A DNA stretch of 64,000 nucleotides from Fictibacillus macauensis ZFHKF-1 (lineage in GTDB: Bacteria; Bacillota; Bacilli; Bacillales; Fictibacillaceae): positions 149,432 to 213,431 of the forward strand of contig NZ_AKKV01000021.1 of NCBI RefSeq assembly GCF_000269865.1, in the 5' to 3' direction. Below are positions 43,584-53,040 of the stretch, one piece after another (position 1 is the stretch's first letter; every line of letters starts with the position of its first letter). A model generated the notes under the pieces. That model was given only the letters and a program-made list of their open reading frames with translations. It was not told the origin of the DNA and ran no database searches. The translations under genes were made by a program, and so were the position numbers.

Positions 43584-43600
43584 GGATGTACCAATCATCC
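43584..43600 (+). promoter_or_regulatory. Possible GntR operator
   Basis: GGATG-N7-CATCC forms a dyad 27 bp before the GntR gene. The half TTGGTACA read on the minus strand loosely fits the FadR-type TNGTNNNACNA pattern. Confidence 0.45.
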
Positions 43601-43626
43601 TACGTTTAAAAAAGAGGGAAATAAAA

Positions 43627-44322
43627 ATGAACATTCAAAAAGCAAATCGGTTAACGCTCGTTGAACAAGTAACAGCGCAAATGGAACAGCTAATTGAAAG
43701 TGGCGAATGGAAAGTTGGTGATAAACTTCCCCCAGAGCCAGCACTTATGGCTTGTTTTGATGTGAGTCGTAACACATTACGTGAAGCGATTAACTCGCTT
43801 GTTCACACTGGACTCGTTGAGAAAAAACAAGGAATTGGCACGACTGTAATCGGTTCTAGTCAACTTGGTATGGCTCTGCAAAAGAAAGTACGAAAATTAG
43901 ATTTACTAGACACATTAGAAGTTCGTCTGACGTTAGAACGTGAAGCGGCCCAGCTTGCTGCACTAAGAAGAACATCAGAAGATTTACAGCACATGGAAGA
44001 GCAACTTAGGCGTTGTCAGGAAGCAGCAGAGATGAACGATCCTTGTCATTTTAGCAAGATGGATACGCTTTTTCACAAAGCTGTGATTCAGGCCACGCAC
44101 AATAGCCTTTTCATAGAACTCTATGAGAGTATTACAGATTCAATGCAGCACTCAATTTTAACCATTATGAGCATGAAAAAAAGTATAAAAATTGAAAGAG
44201 ATGTACATATAGATCTTTTCGAAGCGATCCATCAACAAAATGCCGTATTAGCCATGGATTGTGTTACATCGTATATGGAAAAGGCAAAAACATCTCTTTC
44301 CATGATGTTGGAGGAAGAATAA
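43627..44322 (+). CDS. FadR-subfamily GntR regulator
   Basis: A 231-residue repressor. The N-terminal winged HTH reads SGEWKVGDKLPPEPALMACFDVSRNTLREAINSLVHTGLVEKKQGIGT. The C-terminal FCD domain (from about residue 95) is all-helical, with the Asp/His pattern of the metal or carboxylate site (DTLFHKAVIQATHN ... HIDLFEAIHQQN). The ATG at 43627 follows an AGAGGGAAA site. Its stop overlaps the start of the exporter gene (TAATG), so it probably controls that gene and itself. Confidence 0.9.
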   Translation: MNIQKANRLTLVEQVTAQMEQLIESGEWKVGDKLPPEPALMACFDVSRNTLREAINSLVHTGLVEKKQGIGTTVIGSSQLGMALQKKVRKLDLLDTLEVRLTLEREAAQLAALRRTSEDLQHMEEQLRRCQEAAEMNDPCHFSKMDTLFHKAVIQATHNSLFIELYESITDSMQHSILTIMSMKKSIKIERDVHIDLFEAIHQQNAVLAMDCVTSYMEKAKTSLSMMLEEE

Positions 44323-45527
44323 TGGAAAAACCATTAACAATTGAAGATCAATCAAAAGACAGCTCTATTCGCACCTGGATGCTCGTCATTGGTGTCATTT
44401 TCATCGCAACAAATTTACGTGCACCGATTACAGCAGTAGGACCGGTCCTTTCGTCCATTAAAGACACATTAGGTTTATCTAATGCTATGGCTGGCAGTAT
44501 TACAACGATTCCATTGCTTGCGTTTGCCATTTTATCGCCATTAGCACCAAAAATCGCTAATAAAATTTCATCTGAAGTAACTGTTTTTTTAGCGTTACTT
44601 TTTTTAACACTTGGTATTGGACTAAGAATCTTCCCTTCACCAAGCTTACTATTTATCGGAACAGCTATTATCGGCCTTGCGATTGCTATTTGTAACGTGT
44701 TACTTCCTAGCATTATTAAACAAAACTTTCCGCTACAGCTTGGTGTAATGACCGGAATTTACGGAATATTTATGAACGTATTTGGCGCAATGGCTTCAGG
44801 AATTAGTGCACCACTAGCTAATAAAATTCAATATGGTTGGAGAGGCTCTCTTGGTTTTTGGGGCATTCTTTCCTTCGTGTCATTACTCATTTGGAGTGTA
44901 CAGCTCATTAAACGAAACAAAAATACAGTAGCACTTCAAGCGAAACCGGAAGTAGAACAAAGCATATGGCGTTCTCCGATTGCATGGAAAGTTACAGCTT
45001 TCATGGGGTTACAATCTCTGTTTTTCTATACGCTAATGACATGGTTACCTGCCATTATGGCAGATCATGGCTATTCTACAAATGAAGCCGGCTGGATTGT
45101 ATCTTTAATGCAAGTTGCTATTATTCCAATGACGTTTATTATTCCAGTCATTGCTGGCAAAACTCAGAAGCAAAGTATGCTTGCTCTCATTACAGGGATT
45201 CTTTTTGTGATCGGTTCAGGAGGGCTATTAACAGGGGCGTCTTTCCCTGTTTGGATTATTATTCTTGGCATTGCAAACGGTAGCGCCTTCGGACTATCGA
45301 TGATGTTCTTCGCACTGCGCACAACGAGTTCTAAACAAGCGGCTGAATTGAGTGGTATGGCTCAATCCATTGGTTACTTACTTGCTGCATTTGGTCCAAG
45401 TGTATTTGGTGGATTGCATGATGTAACAGGAGATTGGAAAGCTCCTTTACTATTGATCACGGTTATGTCCCTATTCATTTTGCTTGCAGGCTGGGGCGCC
45501 GGTAAAGGAAAAATTTCAGCGAAGTAA
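44322..45527 (+). CDS. CynX/NimT-family MFS transporter
   Basis: A 401-residue, 12-helix MFS carrier. It begins with FIATNLRAPITAVGPVLSSIKD, the signature of the CynX/NimT group (cyanate, 2-nitroimidazole and related efflux, YycB-like). GVMTGIYGIFMNVFGAMASG and GMAQSIGYLLAAFGPSVFGGLHD are also family-typical. GGAGG within the gntR end precedes the ATG. Co-translation with the GntR regulator suggests that the regulator's ligand is the transported compound. Confidence 0.87.
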   Translation: MEKPLTIEDQSKDSSIRTWMLVIGVIFIATNLRAPITAVGPVLSSIKDTLGLSNAMAGSITTIPLLAFAILSPLAPKIANKISSEVTVFLALLFLTLGIGLRIFPSPSLLFIGTAIIGLAIAICNVLLPSIIKQNFPLQLGVMTGIYGIFMNVFGAMASGISAPLANKIQYGWRGSLGFWGILSFVSLLIWSVQLIKRNKNTVALQAKPEVEQSIWRSPIAWKVTAFMGLQSLFFYTLMTWLPAIMADHGYSTNEAGWIVSLMQVAIIPMTFIIPVIAGKTQKQSMLALITGILFVIGSGGLLTGASFPVWIIILGIANGSAFGLSMMFFALRTTSSKQAAELSGMAQSIGYLLAAFGPSVFGGLHDVTGDWKAPLLLITVMSLFILLAGWGAGKGKISAK

Positions 45528-45528
45528 A

Positions 45529-45580
45529 AAAAGAGGGGCAGCATCCGTTAATGATGTTGTCCCTTTTCTTTATTTTTTTT
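45529..45580 (+). terminator. Terminator after the CynX-like gene
   Basis: AAAGAGGGGCAGCATC pairs, with small mismatches, with GATGTTGTCCCTTTT, followed by a T-rich run that overlaps the end of ydbT. Confidence 0.72.
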
Positions 45581-47087
45581 GATCCTCATTTACTATTGAT
45601 ATTTCTTGGTCTCGCTCACGATACCAAGTGAAAAAAGTATCAGCTAAGGGAATTGGAACGCCCGACAACCGAAACCGATGAAGAACCGGCTTGCCTCGAT
45701 TACTCGTCACAATGGTTGCCAGGTCAAACCATTTTTGTATAGGGCCTCTTTCAACACTAACGTCTATTACTTTCGTTCGCTTTGTTAAAAAGAGCTCTGT
45801 GCCAAACCCACCATGTTTCATTTGTATGTACGAGCCATTCATAACATACTGTGTATTGCCATACGCTAGTATTTTACGAAGTACAGACAAAAGTAAGATA
45901 AAAGCGGATACTCCATATAAGAGCCAAGTGTAGGGTTGAAGTGCTGGAACCCAAATGACGAGACCTGCGATGATTGCTGTACTTAGGATCCAACTATAAC
46001 TTGGTATAGAAAGCTTATACCATAGTGATCTACGTGGCAACGAGTGCATTGTTGAAATCACTTGGTATTCTGGTAAAATTGTTGAAATCATCGCCTCTGC
46101 ATCTTTGCGCGGCAAAAAAGGAAACAATGAATTAATATCATCCTTTGCTTCACTATGATCAATTCCTCCTGCTGAAATCAGCTTTACTTCTGCGATACGA
46201 AACAGTCGTTTTAAGAACGGTTGTTTAATAACAATAGCTTGTACTCTTTTTTTCTCAATAGAAAAAGAAGATTCATTAAGCAGCCCTTGGATGATATATA
46301 CGTGTGTTTTATCGGAGGATACTTCATACTTTCCATACTTTAAAAACGTGCGTATAATCCCCACAACAAACGATATGCATACCATAATGATGAGCAGCAC
46401 AATCATCATGATCCACGTTTGTTGAACAATAAATGACTGAGCTTGATCTTCAACCCATTGAATAGGAACAATCTCCTTCAATTCATCTAATTTCGAGTAT
46501 AGCGATAGTAAAATAGGGATGACGACAAACATACTTAAGGAAGTAAAAGACGCTCGAAATAAATCTTTGGCTGTCGGAGAAAAATGAAGCGTTCGCTCTT
46601 CTTTTGTTATAACCGATGGTTCCACTTCTTGTTGCTCTTTTGTTTCCAAAGAATCAGACTTTGTTTGAATAAGCTGTTGAATACGCCTTGCTTCCGCTAT
46701 AGTAATTACGTGAAACGTAATCGTATCATCATCCCCATCCATACCTGTATCTAGCTTTAATTGCGTCACCCCTACTACTTTATAGAGAAACGGTGTGCGC
46801 TGATTGCAATTTTGAATTTTTGAAAAGGGAATACTTTTTACTTTTCTCGTAAAAACGCCTTCATTAACATGAATCGTTTTCCCTGTAAGTGTATACGTCT
46901 CCATGCGCCACCTTATAATATCAAAAACGAAGAGACAGAACAGGATGGCAAACATGCCATATTGCCACCAAGAAAATGACAATTCATCTTTAACTAAAGA
47001 AAGGGCCAGAGGAATCACCCAATATTTAATAACATTAAAAAATTCAACGACAATATAAAAGGGGTGAAAACGTTTTGGCTTCGTCAT
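45570..47087 (-). CDS. ydbT: Membrane protein with tandem bacterial PH domains (YdbT-like)
   Basis: A 505-residue membrane protein with paired helices at about residues 15-60, 180-250 and 365-405. Three bacterial PH (bPH2/DUF304) domains lie between and after them (YTLTGKTIHVNEGVFTRKVKSIPFSKIQN; VYIIQGLLNESSFSIEKKRVQAIV; QYVMNGSYIQMKHGGF). Length and gene order match B. subtilis ydbS-ydbT, whose products are linked to antimicrobial-peptide resistance. It overlaps ydbS by ATGA. Confidence 0.85.
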   Translation of the reverse strand: MTKPKRFHPFYIVVEFFNVIKYWVIPLALSLVKDELSFSWWQYGMFAILFCLFVFDIIRWRMETYTLTGKTIHVNEGVFTRKVKSIPFSKIQNCNQRTPFLYKVVGVTQLKLDTGMDGDDDTITFHVITIAEARRIQQLIQTKSDSLETKEQQEVEPSVITKEERTLHFSPTAKDLFRASFTSLSMFVVIPILLSLYSKLDELKEIVPIQWVEDQAQSFIVQQTWIMMIVLLIIMVCISFVVGIIRTFLKYGKYEVSSDKTHVYIIQGLLNESSFSIEKKRVQAIVIKQPFLKRLFRIAEVKLISAGGIDHSEAKDDINSLFPFLPRKDAEAMISTILPEYQVISTMHSLPRRSLWYKLSIPSYSWILSTAIIAGLVIWVPALQPYTWLLYGVSAFILLLSVLRKILAYGNTQYVMNGSYIQMKHGGFGTELFLTKRTKVIDVSVERGPIQKWFDLATIVTSNRGKPVLHRFRLSGVPIPLADTFFTWYRERDQEISIVNEDQKK

Positions 47088-47578
47088 ACTTCTTCTTCCT
47101 TCAATTTAGCCAATACAGCAAGCGTATCTCTGAAGGTAAAAGCAACCTCTTTTGGTAGTGCTGGAATGGTATGCGAAGATCCCATCGTTTTAACGGTAAC
47201 CGCATAGAAATCATAACGACGTAGAATGGGTCCTTGTTTCGTGGACACCGCTTGTATTTTTGTCATCGGCACAATCTCATGCTTTTCAATAAAGGCCCCA
47301 GACTTCATTTTGAAAAAGGTTTCATCGTTACCATAGCGAAAATTCCGATAGATTAGTATAGGCATTAGCCATTTAAAAACTAAATAAAAGAGAGCAAAGA
47401 TACCCAGCCCGTGGATCAATAAATGTGTCCACTGGTCCCATTCTAAATAATGAGCCAACCAAATAAATGTGCCGTACATAAGTACCCCAATGAGTGTTTC
47501 AATCATTACTGTAATGAAGCTTACCGTTTTATACTGCCGTGGTAGCTTAAGAGTCGGTTGATCAATATGCGAGTACAT
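47084..47578 (-). CDS. ydbS: Membrane protein with a bacterial PH domain (YdbS-like)
   Basis: A 164-residue protein with two membrane helices (about residues 20-65) and one bPH2 domain (YRNFRYGNDETFFKMKSGAFIEKHEIVPMTKIQAV). It is the short partner of YdbT. ATG 47578 has no clear ribosome binding site; the nearest, GAGAGGTGA, is about 40 bp upstream with no start codon at a usable distance. Translation may start with low efficiency, or at a codon I did not identify. Confidence 0.82.
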   Translation of the reverse strand: MYSHIDQPTLKLPRQYKTVSFITVMIETLIGVLMYGTFIWLAHYLEWDQWTHLLIHGLGIFALFYLVFKWLMPILIYRNFRYGNDETFFKMKSGAFIEKHEIVPMTKIQAVSTKQGPILRRYDFYAVTVKTMGSSHTIPALPKEVAFTFRDTLAVLAKLKEEEV

Positions 47579-47859
47579 GTTGTTGTATCTGCTACTATCA
47601 ATCTGCTAGTAACAGATTCACCTCTCTTTCATAGAATAATAGTCCCATTCCTACACTTATGAAATGGCACTTAGTAAAAATATAACAATCACTTTTCTAA
47701 CTAACAACCTTTTTTACTATTTTCAAACGAGATAGCTATCAGAAGGCCTAGGAGCACTATATGAAATTTGACCTACAATGCTTGTTCCCTATTTATTATA
47801 TCGTCCCTTTATGCTTTTTCTTTGCACTCAGATCGTAAACAAATAGATCATAAAAGGAA

Positions 47860-48395
47860 AAACAGCACATGAAAGGAACTCCAATGAATTAGCAGATCAT
47901 CAATCATCCATTATTATTCAGAATACGTCTAAAGAGCTATTTAATTCGTTGAAAGATAACCGTTTAGATGCAGCCATCATTGATCAACACGCCGCAAGTC
48001 ATGTTTATTGGCAAGAAGATCTCTTTTCAGAGTGTTATTATGCTATCGTCTCCCTACAGCATTCATTAGCATGTCTTGACGCTGTAACGATTGAGCAGCT
48101 TAGTAAAGAGACACTTATCCTTCATCAAGCACCGTGTAATTCTCGAACACATTTGCTTACTGCTTTTAAACAAAGTACACACCAATCTACTACACTTGAT
48201 GATGTACCATTTGGTGATTATATTTTCGGTCTTGTGATGGCAAATAGGGGCATTACCATGATGACAGAGCTTGCAGCCATGGCAACAGCTCACCTACCTT
48301 TAAAGGGCCCCCCAATTAAAGATGCTCCACTGCAACGAATCATTTCTCTTGTTGCTAAAAATAAAAATACGGGTCAAAAGCTGCTGCACCACTGA
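47860..48395 (+). pseudogene. Remnant of a LysR-type regulator
   Basis: The readable frame begins near 47860, before any start codon, and gives IIIQNTSKELFNSLKDNRLDAAIID, LYSR-like substrate-domain sequence (NTSKELFNSLKDNRLDAAII) followed by FSECYYAIVSLQHSLA and MANRGITMMTELAAM. No N-terminal HTH exists upstream; stops occur in every frame in 47600-47860. The gene is a decayed C-terminal part of a LysR regulator. No ribosome binding site precedes the internal ATG 47949. The rest of 47579-47860 shows no feature. Confidence 0.72.
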
Positions 48396-48452
48396 TCTTA
48401 AGGGCTATGTTCCTTTACTCTCCACGTAAAGGAACCGCTTACCTTTCGCTTA

Positions 48453-48485
48453 ATTGTCAACCTAAAAACTTTTTAAGTTGACAAT
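48453..48485 (+). promoter_or_regulatory. BirA operator of the bioYDA operon
   Basis: ATTGTCAAC (48453-48461), 15 bp and GTTGACAAT (48477-48485) form the long-gap dyad typical of BirA boxes in Bacillus. The right half contains a TTGACA -35, so bound BirA-biotinyl-AMP would block the promoter. Confidence 0.85.
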
Positions 48486-48535
48486 AGCGGTTTTATTCCT
48501 GCAAAATAAGGTTTGTAGAAAGGTGGTTTGCTTGT

Positions 48536-49114
48536 TTGAAAGTAAAAAATATTTCTTTTGTCGCCATGTTCGCTGCTTTAACTGCGATTGGAGCTTTTAT
48601 TAAAATTCCGATTCCTTACATTCCTTTTACGTTACAAATTGTTGCGGTCTATTTGTCAGGTGCCCTTCTTGGTGCAAGGCTCGGATTCTTTAGTCAATTA
48701 TGTTATATCGCAATTGGACTCGTTGGCGTTCCTGTATTTGCTGATGGAGGTGGATTTACATATGTGCTAAAGCCTAGCTTCGGCTATTTACTCGGCTATG
48801 CTATAGCAGCCTTCGTAGGTGGTTTACTCATTCACCGTTATCGCTATACATCATTTCGCGCTATTTTTCTCAGTAACCTCTTTTCGTTATTCATTGTGTA
48901 TTTAATCGGTTGCGCTTGGTTATATATGGCGATGAAATGGCTTCTACAAGCGCCATTATCAGCGAAACAAGTCATTGTAACAGGCTTTTTATTGCCTGTA
49001 CCTGGGGACCTTATTTTATGTCTTTTCTCTACCCTACTCATTATGAAGATTTCACCACAAATTAATCGTTATCTCGGAAAGGAGAATAAAAAATGGGCAA
49101 AGCCTTCTTTATAA
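48536..49114 (+). CDS. bioY: Biotin transporter BioY
   Basis: A 192-residue S-component for biotin uptake with six helices. FAALTAIGAFIKIPIPYIPFTLQ and LGFFSQLCYIAIGLVGVPVFADGGG match the BioY family, as does FGYLLGYAIAAFVGGLL. It may work alone or with an ECF module encoded elsewhere. The start is TTG 48536, nine bases after AAAGGTGG. It leads an operon with bioD and bioA under a BirA box, and its end overlaps bioD by 22 bases. Confidence 0.92.
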   Translation: MKVKNISFVAMFAALTAIGAFIKIPIPYIPFTLQIVAVYLSGALLGARLGFFSQLCYIAIGLVGVPVFADGGGFTYVLKPSFGYLLGYAIAAFVGGLLIHRYRYTSFRAIFLSNLFSLFIVYLIGCAWLYMAMKWLLQAPLSAKQVIVTGFLLPVPGDLILCLFSTLLIMKISPQINRYLGKENKKWAKPSL

Positions 49115-49800
49115 CAGGAACAGGAACGGAAATCGGCAAAACCGTCGCCGTTAGTGTTCTTTTTTTATCATTAAAAGCACTTGGGAAAAAGGTAACTATA
49201 TTCAAGCCTTTTCAAACCGGACTACTTCACGAAAGCAATACCTATCCTGATCTCTCTTGGTACGAGGAGCAACTTCATGTAAAAGATGCAGGTATGTATA
49301 TGCTAGAGCCTGAAACATCACCACATTTAGCTCTTAACTTAACGAAAGCTGTGGTTGATCCTAACCGAATTATTAACCGTGTAAAAGAATTAACAGCCGC
49401 CTATGATATCGTTCTTGTCGAAGGAGCAGGAGGCATCGCTGTTCCTCTCATTGAGAGGGAGAACGATTTTTACATGACAACAGATTTAATAAAAGATTGC
49501 AAGCTGCCCGCCGTTCTTGTCTCTACTAGTGGTCTTGGGGCCATTCACCATGTTCTAACAACGAAAAAGTATACAGAAGCAGCAAACATTGACATTGCTA
49601 CGATTGTATTTAACTTTTTTGATAAAGAAAATATCATTCATGCGGATAATATTCGCACAATTACAAAGCTTACGAAGCAACAGCCGCTTGTTACGATTCC
49701 TACGTTTACAACAGTGGAAAGTGAACTTCCTTCTTATGTAGACCAATTATTACAAAATACAACATATATCCAACAGTTGAAAGAGGTGTTTTTTAGATGA
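49093..49800 (+). CDS. bioD: Dethiobiotin synthetase
   Basis: A 235-residue ATP-dependent carboxylase that closes the ureido ring to make dethiobiotin from DAPA and CO2. FFITGTGTEIGKTVAV is the modified P-loop, FKPFQTGL holds the substrate Lys, and VEGAGGIAVPL is the second nucleotide motif. It overlaps bioY by 22 bases and bioA by four. Confidence 0.94.
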   Translation: MGKAFFITGTGTEIGKTVAVSVLFLSLKALGKKVTIFKPFQTGLLHESNTYPDLSWYEEQLHVKDAGMYMLEPETSPHLALNLTKAVVDPNRIINRVKELTAAYDIVLVEGAGGIAVPLIERENDFYMTTDLIKDCKLPAVLVSTSGLGAIHHVLTTKKYTEAANIDIATIVFNFFDKENIIHADNIRTITKLTKQQPLVTIPTFTTVESELPSYVDQLLQNTTYIQQLKEVFFR

Positions 49801-51176
49801 CATATACTCACAATGAATTAGAACAATGGGATAAAGACTATGTATGGCATCCCTTTACACAAATGCAAACATACCGTCAAACCAATCCATTAATTATTGA
49901 ACGTGGTAAAGGTAGTTATCTCTATGATACAGAAGGTAAAGCTTATTTAGATGGCTATGCTTCTCTATGGGTAAATGTTCACGGTCATAGTGATCCTGAA
50001 CTAAATGAAGCCTTAAAAGAGCAAATTGATAAAGTCGCTCATTCCACTTTACTTGGTTCAGCAAACGTCCCTTCCATTCTATTAGCAAAAAAACTAGCAG
50101 AAATTACGCCGGGTTCACTTTCCAAAGTTTTTTATTCTGACACTGGGGCGGCCTCTGTTGAAATTGCCTTAAAAATTGCTTATCAATATTGGAAGAATAA
50201 AGATGCTACTCGGTATGCAAAGAAAAATAAGTTCATCTCTCTTGACGAAGCATATCATGGCGACACAGTCGGTGCGGTTAGTGTTGGCGGTATGGATTTA
50301 TATCATCGAATTTTCCGTCCGCTTCTCTTTCAACGCATCGGTTCTCCTGCACCATATAGCTATCGCATGGAAGAAATCGGTGATGAAGAAGCAGTTAAAG
50401 ACTACTGTTTAGCCGCTTTAGAGGAACGTTTACAGCAACAAACAGAGGAAGTGGCCGGTGTCATCGTGGAATCACTTGTGCAAGGGGCGACAGGCATTCA
50501 TACACACCCAGTAGGCTTCTTAAAAGGCGTTGCTGATCTATGTAAAAAATACAATGTCTTGCTAATTTGTGATGAAGTCGCGGTTGGTTTTGGACGTACA
50601 GGAACGATGTTCGCCTGTGAACAAGAAGATGTCGTTCCAGATCTACTCTGTTTAGGAAAAGGGATTACAGGAGGCTATATGCCCCTTGCTGCAACGATTA
50701 CAAATGATACAATTTTCAATGCCTTTTTAGGAGAACGAGAAGAGCATAAAACGTTTTACCACGGTCATACGTATACAGGAAATCAACTTGCGTGTTCTGT
50801 TGCGTTAAAGAACATTGAACTTATGGAGGAACGCGATCTCGTAGCAAGTGTTTCCCATAAGGCAGCAAACTTAAAAGCCACGCTCGAAACGTTATATGAG
50901 TTGCCAATTGTTGGTGATATAAGGCAACGTGGTCTCATGATTGGTATTGAGATTGTGAAAAATAAAAACACAAAAGAAACCTTTACAGTGACGGAAGGCG
51001 TAATCTCTCAGATTATCGAAACCGCGCGTCAAAAAGGGTTAATTATCCGTGAACTTGGCTCTGTTATTACGATGATGCCAGTGTTAGCCATGTCAGAGCA
51101 AGAATTACAAAAAATGGTCGGTATTACTTATGAATCTATACAAGAAGTATATGAAACGATGGTAGTCAACGCTTAA
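49797..51176 (+). CDS. bioA: Adenosylmethionine-8-amino-7-oxononanoate aminotransferase
   Basis: A 459-residue class III aminotransferase that makes DAPA from KAPA. It opens DYVWHPFTQMQTY, typical of BioA. VFYSDTGAASVEIALK binds the phosphate, LLICDEVAVGFGRTGTMFA carries the Asp that contacts the PLP ring, and LCLGKGITGGYMPLAATI holds the PLP Lys. B. subtilis-type BioA uses lysine rather than SAM as donor; the donor here is not decided. bioF, bioB and bioW/I are not in the window. Confidence 0.94.
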   Translation: MTYTHNELEQWDKDYVWHPFTQMQTYRQTNPLIIERGKGSYLYDTEGKAYLDGYASLWVNVHGHSDPELNEALKEQIDKVAHSTLLGSANVPSILLAKKLAEITPGSLSKVFYSDTGAASVEIALKIAYQYWKNKDATRYAKKNKFISLDEAYHGDTVGAVSVGGMDLYHRIFRPLLFQRIGSPAPYSYRMEEIGDEEAVKDYCLAALEERLQQQTEEVAGVIVESLVQGATGIHTHPVGFLKGVADLCKKYNVLLICDEVAVGFGRTGTMFACEQEDVVPDLLCLGKGITGGYMPLAATITNDTIFNAFLGEREEHKTFYHGHTYTGNQLACSVALKNIELMEERDLVASVSHKAANLKATLETLYELPIVGDIRQRGLMIGIEIVKNKNTKETFTVTEGVISQIIETARQKGLIIRELGSVITMMPVLAMSEQELQKMVGITYESIQEVYETMVVNA

Positions 51177-51200
51177 GAGACCACTAAAAACAATCCAAAG

Positions 51201-51255
51201 AAAAGAACGGATATTAAAGCGCTAGCTAGTAGCCTTATTTCTCCGTTCTTTTTCA
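51201..51255 (+). terminator. Terminator of the bio operon
   Basis: AAAGAACGGA (about 51202-51211) pairs with TCCGTTCTTT (51242-51251), T-tail; the long loop contains a smaller GCTAGC palindrome. Confidence 0.75.
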
Positions 51256-51258
51256 TGA

Positions 51259-52929
51259 TTAGTTTTGTTGCTCCTTTAAATGCTCTCTCATTTTCATCAA
51301 ATAAGGAGGGGCATCCAATGGATCGGTTATGATCATTTCAATGATACATAGCTTTTCTTGGCATAGCGTTGCAGCTGCTTCCACCGCTTCTTTGAACTGA
51401 CCGTTCGTTTCAACTTGTACGGCAAATGCATCTCCACCAAAAAAGTCGACACTTTTTATATAGTTCCACTCAGGAATATCATTGTATGGTTGCTTTTGAA
51501 TCGGTGTTTCCACATTTAAATATTTTTCAATAGTATAGCCTTTATTATTTAAAATAAAGAGAATAGGTGTACACCCGTTACGTAACATAGAGCTTATTTC
51601 TTGAACAGTAAGTTGTAGCGAGCCATCTCCTGTAAATAACAATACACGCTTGTCTCGTTCAGCGATACAGGCGCCAAAGGTAGCCGGTGTCGCATAACCA
51701 ATGCTTTGCCAGCCTGGTTGGGCAAGATAGTTGACGTCCTTCTGCAGACGAACCTCAGCCATTCCATAAGCAAACGTTCCTGTTTCTGTTACAATGATAT
51801 CGCCTTCTTCAATCATTTCTTGAATGTAATGATAATAATAGGCAGCTTGTAACGGTTCATGTGCTTGTCCTTTTGGTTCATCATAAAGACGTGGTGGCAC
51901 GGCAATACGTAGTGAGCGATCATGAGACCACGTACACATATGCTGAACCACTGTATCCATACGAACACCTAAATAGCACTCATCTTCTATTTTGATCATA
52001 TCTGGTTGGATATCAATTATATTTTCCTGCTTAATCTTTACCGTGTGTTTCGCTAAATTCACATCAGACCATAAAGCACCAATAGCTAGAATACAATCCG
52101 CAGCTTCAACGATGTGGGTCACTTCTTCATTACCAAAGGCTCCGCTATACATACCAATAAATTGTGGATGTGTTTCTGGGAATACTCCCTTTCCATGTAA
52201 TAACGATGCTACAGGAATTTGTAAGTGTTCGGCTAACGCAAGCACGTCCTTCTCCATACCCCATCGATTCACTTTCATATCGACAAGCATAAGAGGGTTT
52301 TTGGCTTTTTCTAAACGCTCCTTAATATGCATAAGAGCTTCATTTAGTGAGGTAGGATCCTCGCTATCTTCTTTACAATAGGTTGAAGATCGTGAAGATA
52401 TTGTTTTGGTCACATCGTCAATGGCTATTTTCATATAAACAGGACGCCGTTCATGTTTCGCAATGGCAATGGCCTTTTTTATTTCTAATCTCGCATTCTT
52501 TGGGGTAATCTCCACTGAATAGGCACATAACGATTCATATGTTTGTTGAAAGACGGCAAAGTCACCATTCATAAAGGTATGATGAACCGATTCTTGCTTT
52601 TCTTGAATACTTGATTTGGGCGCACCAACAATATGTATAAGCCCAACATGTTCACTATATGCTCCGGCGATGGCATTGCAGGCACTTAGTTCTCCAACAC
52701 CAAACGTTGTAATAAGCGCTCCCAATCCTTTAAGGCGTGCATAGGCATCTGCTGCATATCCTGCATTCAGTTCATTGCGACTATTTATAAACGAGACCCC
52801 TTCAAACACCTCTAACGTATCAAGTAAGGAGAAGTTATAATCTCCCGGTACTCCGAAAATATCGGTTACACCTTCATCTTTTAAACAAGAAAATAAATAG
52901 TCTCCAACACTTTGCTGTTGCTCCATCAT
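51259..52929 (-). CDS. Thiamine-diphosphate decarboxylase (indolepyruvate/phenylpyruvate type)
   Basis: A 556-residue ThDP enzyme of the pyruvate/indolepyruvate decarboxylase family. NSRNELNAGYAADAYARLKG holds the Glu that activates ThDP, ESVHHTFMNGDF the His-His pair of decarboxylases, and FTGDGSLQLTVQEISSMLRNGCTPILFILNNKGYTIE the ThDP/Mg site (GDG-x-NN). It turns 2-oxo acids into aldehydes. Substrate choice among pyruvate, indolepyruvate and branched 2-oxo acids is open. AAGGAGG precedes the ATG. It is downstream of, but separated by a terminator from, the PBP gene. Confidence 0.88.
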   Translation of the reverse strand: MMEQQQSVGDYLFSCLKDEGVTDIFGVPGDYNFSLLDTLEVFEGVSFINSRNELNAGYAADAYARLKGLGALITTFGVGELSACNAIAGAYSEHVGLIHIVGAPKSSIQEKQESVHHTFMNGDFAVFQQTYESLCAYSVEITPKNARLEIKKAIAIAKHERRPVYMKIAIDDVTKTISSRSSTYCKEDSEDPTSLNEALMHIKERLEKAKNPLMLVDMKVNRWGMEKDVLALAEHLQIPVASLLHGKGVFPETHPQFIGMYSGAFGNEEVTHIVEAADCILAIGALWSDVNLAKHTVKIKQENIIDIQPDMIKIEDECYLGVRMDTVVQHMCTWSHDRSLRIAVPPRLYDEPKGQAHEPLQAAYYYHYIQEMIEEGDIIVTETGTFAYGMAEVRLQKDVNYLAQPGWQSIGYATPATFGACIAERDKRVLLFTGDGSLQLTVQEISSMLRNGCTPILFILNNKGYTIEKYLNVETPIQKQPYNDIPEWNYIKSVDFFGGDAFAVQVETNGQFKEAVEAAATLCQEKLCIIEMIITDPLDAPPYLMKMREHLKEQQN

Positions 52930-53000
52930 AACGCCTCCTTAGAAAAATTGTTCCTTTATTGGTATACCCTAAATTCTCAGAAAAGCGCTCGTTTTGAATC

Positions 53001-53034
53001 AAAAAAACCCTCCATGCTTCTTAGGCATAGAGGG
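53001..53034 (-). terminator. Terminator of the class A PBP gene
   Basis: On the minus strand CCCTCTATGC pairs with GCATGGAGGG, T7 tail. Confidence 0.9.
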
Positions 53035-53040
53035 CAGCTC

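Noticed and set aside
47949..48395. Intact 148-residue gene
   Set aside because: It lacks a ribosome binding site and an HTH, and the same frame continues upstream of its ATG with LysR-like residues to a stop, so it is treated as a remnant.
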